NCBI GenBank assembly: GCA_947462525.1
Contig: CANHPK010000026.1
Coordinates: 1-11,307, forward strand
Length of the DNA: 11,307 bases
Direction of reading: 5' to 3'
Source: Roseiflexaceae bacterium
GTDB taxonomy: Bacteria; Chloroflexota; Chloroflexia; Chloroflexales; Roseiflexaceae
This document shows positions 1-6,287 of this stretch, piece after piece. The notes beneath the pieces were generated by a model that saw only the letters and a program-made list of their open reading frames with translations, did no database searches and was not told the DNA's origin. The position numbers and the translations under genes are program-made. The number at the start of each line of letters is the position of its first letter. Within the stretch, counting starts at the first letter, position 1.

Positions 1-708
1 GCAGGCAAGGCGTTGTACGGCTCGGCCATGCAAACCATTGTGCCGGTCAGTAGTCCCGAAGCGGCCGAAATGGCCAAACTGCTCGAAAACACCTTCCGCG
101 CCGTCAACATTGGCTTGGTCAATGAGGTCCTGCTGATGTGCGATCGACTGGGGCTCAACGCCTGGGAGGTCATCGAGGCAGCCGCCACCAAACCGTTCGG
201 CTTTATGAAATTCACTCCTGGCCCCGGTTTGGGCGGCCACTGCATCCCCATTGACCCGCTGTACTTGTCGTGGAAGCTCAAATCACTCGACTACACCGCG
301 CGCTTCATCGAGTTGGCCAGCGAGGTCAACACCTCGATGCCGCGCTATTGGGTCCAAAAGGTCGCCGATGCCCTCAACGAGCAGTCCAAAGCGGTGCGCG
401 GCAGCACGATTTTGGTGCTCGGCGTCGCCTACAAAAAAGACGTCTCGGACGTCCGTGAGTCACCGGCGTTGGACATCATCCACCTCCTGCGTGAGAAGGG
501 TGCGACCGTCGCATACCACGACCCGCACGTCGCCAGCATCCGCCTCGAAGGCGACCGCCTGCACGGGGTAACCGATCTCGACGCCGCCTTGGCAGCACAC
601 GATTGCGTGATTGTTGCGACCGACCACACGGGCTATGATTGGCAAAAGATCAAAGCACGCAGTCGATTGATTATCGATACGCGCAACGCGATTCGCGGCA
701 CACGGTAG
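1..708 (+). CDS. UDP-sugar 6-dehydrogenase (WecC/WbpA type), C-terminal part
   Basis: Partial gene, open at the left edge; the reading frame is already open at base 1, so the ATG at 13 is internal. The enzyme family oxidises C6 of a nucleotide sugar to the uronic acid with two NAD+ in the cytosol, feeding surface polysaccharide synthesis. Seen: the central helical domain with ETFRAVNIGLVNE-like residues (E30, N31, R34, N37), the catalytic-cysteine motif GLGGHCIPIDP with Cys codon 241-243, and the C-terminal UDP-binding domain with LGVAYKKDVSDVRESPALD and YHDPHV. This combination is typical of the UDP-GlcNAc/ManNAc (WecC, WbpA) clade rather than plain UDP-glucose dehydrogenases. The exact sugar cannot be decided, because the N-terminal NAD-binding domain lies outside the window. 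It is probably the last gene of an upstream polysaccharide unit, since an inverted repeat and a new promoter follow its stop codon. Confidence 0.92.
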   Translation, partial: AGKALYGSAMQTIVPVSSPEAAEMAKLLENTFRAVNIGLVNEVLLMCDRLGLNAWEVIEAAATKPFGFMKFTPGPGLGGHCIPIDPLYLSWKLKSLDYTARFIELASEVNTSMPRYWVQKVADALNEQSKAVRGSTILVLGVAYKKDVSDVRESPALDIIHLLREKGATVAYHDPHVASIRLEGDRLHGVTDLDAALAAHDCVIVATDHTGYDWQKIKARSRLIIDTRNAIRGTR

Positions 709-728
709 TACGAATTTTTTACTACCGT
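702..728. repeat. 9-bp perfect inverted repeat at gene end, abutting a promoter
   Basis: Arms ACGGTAGTA (702-710) and TACTACCGT (720-728) are perfect complements around a 9-nt T-rich spacer. The left arm contains the stop codon of the dehydrogenase gene, and the right arm touches the -35 hexamer of the next promoter. There is no T-run after the right arm, so it is not a standard rho-independent terminator on the + strand. It could be an operator for a dimeric repressor or a simple hairpin ending the upstream message. Confidence 0.55.
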
Positions 729-756
729 TGACTTATCCAAAAAGCTGTGGTACATT
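728..756 (+). promoter_or_regulatory. Sigma70-like promoter for the pan/ECF operon
   Basis: TTGACT (728-733) matches the -35 consensus at 5 of 6 positions. After a 17-nt spacer comes TACATT (751-756), 4 of 6 to the -10 box, preceded by TGG (748-750), which gives an extended -10 TGn. Transcription would begin near 763, leaving a leader of about 70 nt before the GTG start at 833. It is the only intergenic interval in the window long enough for a full promoter plus leader, and the following genes are tightly packed. Assigned by eye; start site not verified. Confidence 0.6.
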
Positions 757-794
757 CTGCGCACGTACACTGAATCATAGTTAATCGTTCCGCT

Positions 795-812
795 GCAAAC
801 ACCGCTGTTTGC
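795..812 (+). promoter_or_regulatory. Leader hairpin before the P1 peptidase gene
   Basis: GCAAACA (795-801) and TGTTTGC (806-812) form a perfect 7-bp stem with a CCGC tetraloop, ending 20 nt before the GTG start. No T-run follows, so it is not an intrinsic terminator. I recognise no known riboswitch in the short leader (about 763-832). It may affect mRNA stability or access to the ribosome site. It also overlaps the alternative TTG start at 809, which argues against that start. Confidence 0.4.
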
Positions 813-832
813 GTTGCCATTGGGGGCACGGA

Positions 833-1792
833 GTGAATCAAACGATTACATCGATAGATGGGATCCGTGTAGGACACGTGCATGACCATACAGCCCTCAC
901 GGGTTGTACGGTCATTTTGTTACCCGAAAACACCACCGCGAGTGTAGATGTTCGTGGAGGTGCACCGGGCACCCGTGAGACCGATTTGCTCGCTCCCGAG
1001 TGTACCGTGCAGCACATACATGCACTCTGCCTCGCAGGTGGGAGTGCGTTTGGATTAGCAGCAGCAGACGGTGTGATGGCTTACCTACGCCAACAAGATG
1101 TCGGATTTGATGTCGGTGTGGGCAAAGTACCAATTGTACCCACAGCGGTCATCTTCGATTTGAGCTGCGGGGATGCACGTGCACATGCCACCGCTGAAAT
1201 GGGCTATCAAGCTGCGGCAGTTGCACGCAACACGCAGGTTGTCGAAGGGACTGTTGGCGCAGGGCAGGGAGCCACCGTCGGGAAAATTTTCGGTTCGACA
1301 TCGTGGATGAAAGGCGGCATTGGGAGCACAGGAATAACCCTTCCTGGCAATATCAATGTGTGCGCTCTGGTCGTCAACAATGCTTTTGGTGATATTTACG
1401 ATGAGCACACAGGGCGAATTATTGCAGGGGCACGCGATTCGTCTGGTGGCTTCCTCAATACTGCTCGATTTTTGCGCGGTGGGTCTGAAATCCCTCCATT
1501 TAATGGGAGCAATACGACGCTCGTTGTTGTTGCAACGGACGCCACGCTTACCAAAAGTGAATGTCGCAAAGTCGCCCAGATGGCTCAGGATGGCATGGCA
1601 CGTGCAATCAAACCAGTGCACACCCCATACGATGGGGATGTGATATTTGTTGTTGCTACCAATACCAAAGCGGCTCCGCCAATGATTCAATTGGGTAGTG
1701 CTGCGGCTGATGTCGTCGCGACAGCAATCCAACGAAGTGTCCTGTGCGCAACAGGCGTTGCAGGAATCCCGGCAGTCACCACATCCGAGTGA
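833..1792 (+). CDS. P1 (S58, DmpA/BapA-type) family peptidase, candidate beta-alanyl amidase
   Basis: A 319-aa N-terminal-nucleophile hydrolase of the DmpA fold. Such precursors cut themselves into two chains, and the new N-terminal residue of the second chain is the nucleophile. Known members are L-aminopeptidases/D-amidases and beta-aminopeptidases (BapA, DmpA) that release N-terminal beta-alanine, for example from carnosine. Seen: the family opening IDGIRVGH, the VRGGAPGTRETDLL block, the LAGGSAFGLAAADGV block, the GTVGAGQGATVGK segment, and the self-cleavage region SNTTLVVVATDA, where Thr228 lines up with the Ser of DmpA. The later PVHTPYDGD stretch is also a family hallmark. No signal peptide, so probably cytosolic. 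GTG at 833 is preferred because a GGGGG stretch lies 6 nt upstream and the protein then starts like its family; TTG at 809 would add 8 residues. It is the first gene after the promoter, and an ECF transporter follows. In this context I infer release of beta-alanine or a related amine; the substrate is not shown by sequence. Confidence 0.88.
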   Translation: MNQTITSIDGIRVGHVHDHTALTGCTVILLPENTTASVDVRGGAPGTRETDLLAPECTVQHIHALCLAGGSAFGLAAADGVMAYLRQQDVGFDVGVGKVPIVPTAVIFDLSCGDARAHATAEMGYQAAAVARNTQVVEGTVGAGQGATVGKIFGSTSWMKGGIGSTGITLPGNINVCALVVNNAFGDIYDEHTGRIIAGARDSSGGFLNTARFLRGGSEIPPFNGSNTTLVVVATDATLTKSECRKVAQMAQDGMARAIKPVHTPYDGDVIFVVATNTKAAPPMIQLGSAAADVVATAIQRSVLCATGVAGIPAVTTSE

Positions 1793-1831
1793 ACAGAGCG
1801 CAAGCTCGTCACGATAGTTGTTCGCTGTATG

Positions 1832-1838
1832 AAAGGGA
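1832..1838 (+). promoter_or_regulatory. Ribosome binding site deciding the S-component start
   Basis: AAAGGGA lies 5 nt before ATG 1844. It falls inside the reading frame if the upstream ATG at 1829 were used, and that ATG has no ribosome site of its own, so 1844 is the likely start. Confidence 0.6.
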
Positions 1839-1843
1839 AATCA

Positions 1844-2395
1844 ATGAAGATCAACGTACGTCAAATCGTGGTCGCAGGTGTCCTCGGTGCCATCGCCATT
1901 GTCTTGGGCGTTACCCAAATCGGATTCATCCCTGTCCCCAATCTGAGTGGGAGTGCAACAATCATGCACATCCCGGCTATCATCGGTGCTGTGCTTGAGG
2001 GACCCGTGGTCGGTATACTGGCCGGCGCTATTTTCGGTATTTTCAGCATGCTCAATGATACGTCGGGACTGTTCACCAATCCCGTGGTATCGGTGCTGCC
2101 ACGGATACTCATCGGTCTGACGTCATGGTACGTCTACAAAGCGCTTGAAAAACGCAACAGTGATGTTGCAGCAGCCGCTGCAGGCGTTGTAGGGACGCTC
2201 ACAAACACCGTTTTTGTCGTGGGAGCATTGATCGCCTTTGGATTACTTCCAGTGGAAGCAGTACCAACCATCATCCCGCAAGCGCTCGTCGAAGTCGTGA
2301 TTGCAGCTATTGTGACTGTGTTGGTAGCCCGCGGGGTCAAGCTGGTACGTTCGGGGTCTACGACGGCCAGCGAAAGCAAAGATGGCACCTACTAG
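1844..2395 (+). CDS. ECF transporter S component, PanT-like (substrate-binding membrane protein)
   Basis: A 183-aa hydrophobic protein with about six membrane helices (roughly residues 7-25, 43-58, 59-71, 83-101, 109-133 and 146-166). S components bind a vitamin in the membrane and topple during transport together with EcfT and the ATPases. The stretch IGFIPVPN...ATIMHIPAIIGAVLEGPVVG, then GIFSMLND, then the LPRILIGLTSWYVYKAL helix, follows the pattern I associate with the pantothenate-type family (PanT, COG4684) rather than BioY, ThiT or RibU. Helix 1 has a small-xxx-small pattern (A11, G15; G12, A16) like the AxxxA motif that docks S components onto EcfT. Its neighbours are its own ATPase and EcfT genes, so this looks like a dedicated rather than shared ECF system. 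The pan genes in the same operon support pantothenate or a pantothenate relative as substrate, but the substrate is inferred. Confidence 0.82.
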   Translation: MKINVRQIVVAGVLGAIAIVLGVTQIGFIPVPNLSGSATIMHIPAIIGAVLEGPVVGILAGAIFGIFSMLNDTSGLFTNPVVSVLPRILIGLTSWYVYKALEKRNSDVAAAAAGVVGTLTNTVFVVGALIAFGLLPVEAVPTIIPQALVEVVIAAIVTVLVARGVKLVRSGSTTASESKDGTY

Positions 2396-2401
2396 TCTGT
2401 C

Positions 2402-2449
2402 TCGCTATGCCGGCATGGAATCCTCCATGCCGGCAGAGGTTTCGCTATG
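2402..2449 (+). repeat. 8-bp direct repeat flanking the hairpin
   Basis: TCGCTATG occurs at 2402-2409 and again at 2442-2449, 40 nt apart, enclosing most of the 12-bp hairpin. The second copy contains the ATG start of the ATPase gene. The layout resembles a small palindromic element inserted with target duplication, but the first copy overlaps the outer edge of the stem by 2 nt, so chance or local slippage is also possible. Confidence 0.45.
2408..2435. repeat. 12-bp perfect hairpin between S-component and ATPase genes
   Basis: Arms 2408-2419 (TGCCGGCATGGA) and 2424-2435 (TCCATGCCGGCA) pair perfectly around an ATCC loop, a very stable GC-rich stem. It lies 13 nt after the S-component stop, and the GAGG ribosome site of the ATPase gene begins at the next base after the stem. 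There is no T-run, so it is unlikely to end transcription. Likely roles are protecting the 3' end of the upstream message, a processing site, or setting ATPase translation. An 8-bp direct repeat (TCGCTATG) flanks it. Confidence 0.8.
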
Positions 2450-4201
2450 ATTACCGTTTCTCGAGTTTCGTTTGACTATAATGCCAACGGTTCCAATCCC
2501 ATCCGTGCACTTACGGATGTTTCTTTGTCTATTCGGGCAGGCGAGTTGGTCGCGCTGCTCGGCCACAACGGAAGCGGCAAAAGTACGCTCGCTAAACTCA
2601 TGGCAGCGGTCATGTTCCCCACCCAAGGGGAACTATCCGTTGGCGGGACACACGTCACCGAGAAGACTGCATTCGACATTCGTCGCAAGGTTGGACTGGT
2701 GTTCCAACGTCCCGATGACCAGTTGATTGCAAACAGGGTGATTGATGATATTGCATTTGGCCCCGAGAATTTAGGGCTCCCGCGGGAAGTGATTCAGCAC
2801 CGTGTCGATTCGGCAATTGCCACGATGGAGCTCGAATCAATACGCACTGCACAAATAAGCAGTCTATCAGGCGGCGAGCGGCAACGAGTGGCCATCGCAG
2901 GGGTGCTCGCGATGGAGCCATCGTGCTTCATCCTCGACGAACCGACGACCATGATTGCTCCTGTGCTTGCACGTTCCCTTCTGCGCACTGCACATGCACT
3001 GCGTGACCGCTTGGGTGTGAGTATCATTCACATCACCCATTTCATGCACGAAGTGACTGATTTCGACCGCATTGTGGTGATGGATGGTGGGTCTGTCCTG
3101 ATGGATGGCACACCCAAAGAGATTTTTGCACGGAGCGAAGAACTCGCCGCGGTAGGTCTTGATGTACCGTTAGTCACCAAAGTAGGACGCGTCTTGCGAA
3201 GCCGTGGCCTTCCTATAGCAGAGCCTATCCTCACTGCAGAAGAATTACGCACTGCAATTGTCCCGTTGTGTTCGACCGTCCCATCCATGCAGACAGCTGT
3301 GCTGCAATCACCCGATGTCCCCACAGTTCGGACAGATCCACCATTTATTGATGTCCAAAATGCATCGTTTTCCTATATGAAGGATACGCCGCTCGAAACA
3401 ATAGGAATTAGAAATGTCTCGTGTTCCATCCATCGTGGACAGATTGTTGCAGTGTTGGGAGGGACGCAAGCAGGCAAAAGTACCCTTATCGAATGTCTCA
3501 ATGGGCTCCGCACACTCCACAGCGGGCGGATTTTCGTTGATGGTACTGACATCCACTCCAAAGGGTATGACATCGGCGCTTTGCGTGACCGGATTGGTGT
3601 TGTTTTTCAACAGCCCGAAACGCAATTGTTTGAAGAGACCGTCGGCAAAGATGTGTCGTTTTCTCCCCGTCGCAAGAAACTCCCCGCTGAAACGTCGAAG
3701 GCGCTCGTCGAGCGCTCGTTGCATGCCGTCGGCCTTGACTATCAGACGTTTCGTTTACGGTATGTCTACGCACTCAGTGGAGGCCAAAAACGACGCGTCG
3801 CAATAGCCGGGATTTTGGCAGGCGAGCCAGAAATGTTGATTCTTGATGAGCCGGTGGCAGGGCTTGACCCCCGTGGTCGATCTGAGCTGGCACTGTTGGT
3901 CAAAAGACTCGCCCAAGAATCACACTTGACCGTCTTGATTGTCGGCAACACTATTGATGAGCTGGCAGAACTCGCAGATTATGCGATCGTCATGCACGAG
4001 GGCGGTGTGCTCCTAGAAGGTACCATCAGCGAATTATTGAATCAGGCAGAGCTTTTGCATGATGTGGGGCTCGAACTCAGTGAAGCTGCGGAAATTGCAC
4101 GCGTTCTCAAGCAGCAGATTCCTTCTTTTCCCACCACCATATTACATCTCGAAGAACTGTGCGATACAATCGGCCGTTTTTGTACGCAGCCAAAGGAGTA
4201 A
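2447..4201 (+). CDS. Fused ECF transporter ATPase (EcfA1-EcfA2 in one chain)
   Basis: A 584-aa protein with two complete ABC ATPase domains, each followed by the short EcfA C-terminal module; the usual EcfA is about 280 aa. Domain 1: Walker A 39-47 (GHNGSGKST), Q87, signature LSGGERQ at 140-146, Walker B D164-E165, switch His198, then a GLDVP segment at 237-241. Domain 2: Walker A 338-346 (GGTQAGKST), Q388, signature LSGGQ at 443-447, Walker B D467-E468, D-loop LDP with Asp474. Together they power vitamin import through EcfT. Odd features: the D-loop of domain 1 reads MIAP, with Ala171 replacing the usual Asp, and domain 2 has Asn501 where the switch His is expected. Both changes should fall in one composite ATP site. 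The start ATG 2447 is fixed by GAGG 7 nt upstream. The ribosome site of ecfT overlaps this gene's end, which suggests coupled translation. Two-domain ECF ATPases are known elsewhere, for example YkoD. Confidence 0.93.
   Translation: MITVSRVSFDYNANGSNPIRALTDVSLSIRAGELVALLGHNGSGKSTLAKLMAAVMFPTQGELSVGGTHVTEKTAFDIRRKVGLVFQRPDDQLIANRVIDDIAFGPENLGLPREVIQHRVDSAIATMELESIRTAQISSLSGGERQRVAIAGVLAMEPSCFILDEPTTMIAPVLARSLLRTAHALRDRLGVSIIHITHFMHEVTDFDRIVVMDGGSVLMDGTPKEIFARSEELAAVGLDVPLVTKVGRVLRSRGLPIAEPILTAEELRTAIVPLCSTVPSMQTAVLQSPDVPTVRTDPPFIDVQNASFSYMKDTPLETIGIRNVSCSIHRGQIVAVLGGTQAGKSTLIECLNGLRTLHSGRIFVDGTDIHSKGYDIGALRDRIGVVFQQPETQLFEETVGKDVSFSPRRKKLPAETSKALVERSLHAVGLDYQTFRLRYVYALSGGQKRRVAIAGILAGEPEMLILDEPVAGLDPRGRSELALLVKRLAQESHLTVLIVGNTIDELAELADYAIVMHEGGVLLEGTISELLNQAELLHDVGLELSEAAEIARVLKQQIPSFPTTILHLEELCDTIGRFCTQPKE
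4192..4198 (+). promoter_or_regulatory. Ribosome binding site of ecfT
   Basis: AAAGGAG within the last codons of the ATPase gene lies 6 nt before ATG 4205. This selects ATG 4205 over TTG 4202 and ties ecfT translation to that of the ATPase. Confidence 0.7.
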
Positions 4202-4204
4202 TTG

Positions 4205-5041
4205 ATGTCACTCGAATTTTCGCGCACCGTCACATTCGGGCAGTACATCAATGTCAACTCGGTTGTGCATCGTCTGGATGCACGCATCAAAATGCTCTCT
4301 GTTGCGTGCGTGATGTTCTGTACGTTCATGACGCGTGGCTTTGTCAGCATTCTCCCGATCCTCGCTATTGCCGTTCTGATTCAAGTAACCTCCAAAATCC
4401 CGGTCGGCTATACATTGCGCGGCTACCGATTGCTGTTGCGCACGATGTTGTTTATTATCCCTTTTCAAATTCTTTTTTATCGTGCTCCTGCCGGGGTACA
4501 AGTAGACCCGTACTGGCAATGGTGGGTATTGTCAATCTCACCGCAAGGAATCAGCGCTGGATTATACACACTCACACGCGTCATATTGCTGTATCACACC
4601 ATCAATATGTTGATGTTCACCACGACAATGATTGACCTTTCCGATGGTGCAGAGATTCTGTTCGAGCCGTTGAAAAAACTACGTGTCCCGGTGAACGAAC
4701 TCGTCATGACAATGACCGTGGCGCTGAAATTTGTCCCGCTGCTGATCACCGAACTCGAACGTCTGATTCGAGCGCAGACTGCGCGTGGTGTGCGATTCGA
4801 CACGGGCGGGGTTATCGAACGGACGAAAAAAATCGTACCGGTGCTGATTCCCTTGTTTGTGAATGCGCTGAATCGTGCAGAAGTGCTCATTGTGGCTATG
4901 AACGCGCGCTGTTATCATGGAGGAGAGGGTCGTACGAAACTACGCACCATGCACATCGCCTCAACAGACGTGTTTGCGCTGTCGATTATTCTGCTCTTTG
5001 CTGTGAGCGCAGCCTATATTGGTCGAACATTTGGAGTCTAA
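4205..5041 (+). CDS. ecfT: ECF transporter transmembrane coupling component EcfT
   Basis: A 278-aa integral membrane protein that couples the ATPases to the S component. Seen: the family opening FGQYINVNSVVHRLDARIK (residues 11-29), hydrophobic helices at about 30-62, 76-92, 115-140 and 255-272, and the cytoplasmic coupling helices with the two X-Arg-X motifs: ARG at 193-195 and ARC at 234-236 within an AMNARCYHGGEGRTK-type block. These arginine motifs dock into grooves of the two ATPase domains. Both motifs and the GEGRTK tail are intact, so the coupler looks functional. The gene starts 3 nt after the ATPase stop and ends 4 nt before the M20 gene, firmly inside the operon. Confidence 0.94.
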   Translation: MSLEFSRTVTFGQYINVNSVVHRLDARIKMLSVACVMFCTFMTRGFVSILPILAIAVLIQVTSKIPVGYTLRGYRLLLRTMLFIIPFQILFYRAPAGVQVDPYWQWWVLSISPQGISAGLYTLTRVILLYHTINMLMFTTTMIDLSDGAEILFEPLKKLRVPVNELVMTMTVALKFVPLLITELERLIRAQTARGVRFDTGGVIERTKKIVPVLIPLFVNALNRAEVLIVAMNARCYHGGEGRTKLRTMHIASTDVFALSIILLFAVSAAYIGRTFGV

Positions 5042-5045
5042 CCAT

Positions 5046-6275
5046 ATGACAGCAGGAGAGTCCGCACTGCACCATCTCGACTCCGCTGGGATGCGTGATT
5101 TTTTGGCACGCTTTGTCCAAATACCCAGTGTGTATTTGCCCGATACAGCCGGCGCAAACGAGTCTGCAGCGGCAGCATTTGTTGTCGATGTCTTGACCGA
5201 ATGGGGGCTGAATCCGACCGTTTGGGAGGTCCAACCGGGTCGCCCCAATATCGTCGCGGAGTTGCATGGCAGCTTCGGCGCTGGTGCTCTCCTTTTGATG
5301 GAAGGGCATACCGACGTCGTCACGCCGGGCAATCTGGCCAACTGGACCTACCCACCCTTCGGCGCGACTGTCGTCGGCGATCGCATGTACGGCCGCGGCA
5401 CTGCCGATATGAAGAGCGGCGTGGCAGCCATGTTGTACGCGGTGCGCGCCCTCCAACTGGCCGGCAGTCCCTTTGCCGGCACGATTCGGCTGCTCATCCC
5501 GGTCGACGAAGAAGGCCTGATGATTGGTATCAAAGACATCGTCGCCCGCGGTTATGCAGCTGGCGCTGCCGGTGCAATTATCTGTGAACCCGAGGAGCAC
5601 GAGGTGTGCACTGCTCAAAAAGGTGCCCTGCGACTCAAACTCCACTCGGTTGGCCGGGTCGCCCATGGTGCTATGCCCGATGAAGGAGTCAATGCACTGA
5701 CCCCGTTGATCCGCCTCCTCAACCCAATTATCGATCTCCAGGCAGAACTGCGGTCGACGCACGGCGATCATCCGCTGTTGGGAAAGATATACATCAGCCC
5801 GACGGTCCTGCGCGCACCCATCGGTGGTGATGCCAGTCAGGTCAATGTATTGCCCGATAGCGCCGATGTCTACCTCGATATCCGCACCATCCCTGGGGTG
5901 AATCACCAGCACATCGTTGCTACAATCCAAGGGTATATCGATGTCCTCTGCCAAAAGCACCCCAGCTACCAGGTAGCGCTGACCATCATCGACGACCGCC
6001 CCTCCACCGAGATACCCACGTCGCACCCACTCGTCCAAGCCTTGCGGGCAGCACACCTGAAAGTTTATGGCGACGTGCCGCCCTACGGCGGAGTGCCGGG
6101 ATCCACCGATGGGACGATAATTACCCGCGATAGTGGCGTCCCTGTGGTCGTCTATGGCCCAGGACACAAGCGCATTCCACATCAGCCTGACGAATTTGTC
6201 CACCTGTCCGAAGTAGATAATGCCGCTAGGGTGTATATTCATGCTGCACTGCAATTTCTTTCAACCCCTGTATAG
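5046..6275 (+). CDS. M20 family metallo-amidohydrolase (ArgE/DapE/carnosinase-like)
   Basis: A 409-aa di-zinc amidase/peptidase. Seen: GHTD with His88 and Asp90, the bridging Asp121 in RGTADMK, the catalytic pair Glu155-Glu156 in PVDEEG, Glu181 in CEPEE, His207 in the dimerisation-lid region, PGSTDGT at 351-357, and the last metal ligand His379 in PHQPDE. All ligands expected for activity are present. The family includes acetylornithine and succinyl-diaminopimelate deacylases, carboxypeptidase G2 and the carnosinase/PepV peptidases that cleave beta-alanyl dipeptides. No arginine or lysine genes are nearby; it lies between ecfT and panB, so an amide related to beta-alanine or pantoate is a fair guess, not proven. 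The start ATG 5046 has GGAG 9 nt upstream; TTG 5019 would overlap ecfT. No signal peptide, so cytosolic, acting on imported material. Confidence 0.9.
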   Translation: MTAGESALHHLDSAGMRDFLARFVQIPSVYLPDTAGANESAAAAFVVDVLTEWGLNPTVWEVQPGRPNIVAELHGSFGAGALLLMEGHTDVVTPGNLANWTYPPFGATVVGDRMYGRGTADMKSGVAAMLYAVRALQLAGSPFAGTIRLLIPVDEEGLMIGIKDIVARGYAAGAAGAIICEPEEHEVCTAQKGALRLKLHSVGRVAHGAMPDEGVNALTPLIRLLNPIIDLQAELRSTHGDHPLLGKIYISPTVLRAPIGGDASQVNVLPDSADVYLDIRTIPGVNHQHIVATIQGYIDVLCQKHPSYQVALTIIDDRPSTEIPTSHPLVQALRAAHLKVYGDVPPYGGVPGSTDGTIITRDSGVPVVVYGPGHKRIPHQPDEFVHLSEVDNAARVYIHAALQFLSTPV

Positions 6276-6287
6276 AGAGGTTCGATT

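Noticed and set aside
702..728. Rho-independent terminator of the dehydrogenase gene
   Set aside because: The T-run lies in the loop, not after the stem, on either strand; listed instead as an inverted repeat/operator candidate.
809..832. TTG start for the P1 peptidase eight codons upstream
   Set aside because: It lies within a leader hairpin, has no ribosome site, and adds residues absent from the family; GTG 833 gives the normal N-terminus.
709..832. Known riboswitch (thiamine, cobalamin, riboflavin type) upstream of the ECF operon
   Set aside because: The leader is only about 70 nt and shows none of the conserved boxes I know for these classes.
1085..1732. Antisense open frame (215 codons) inside the P1 peptidase gene
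   Set aside because: No motif or ribosome site, and it lies opposite well-conserved P1 sequence.
1793..1843. Small hairpin GAGC-GCAA-GCTC (1796-1807) between the P1 and S-component genes
   Set aside because: Only a 4-bp stem with a GNRA-type loop and no T-run; too short to call a regulator or terminator.
4986..6254. Long antisense open frame (422 codons) covering the whole M20 gene
   Set aside because: The M20 protein on the + strand has all metal ligands and family motifs; the antisense translation shows no recognisable domain and is explained by codon bias.
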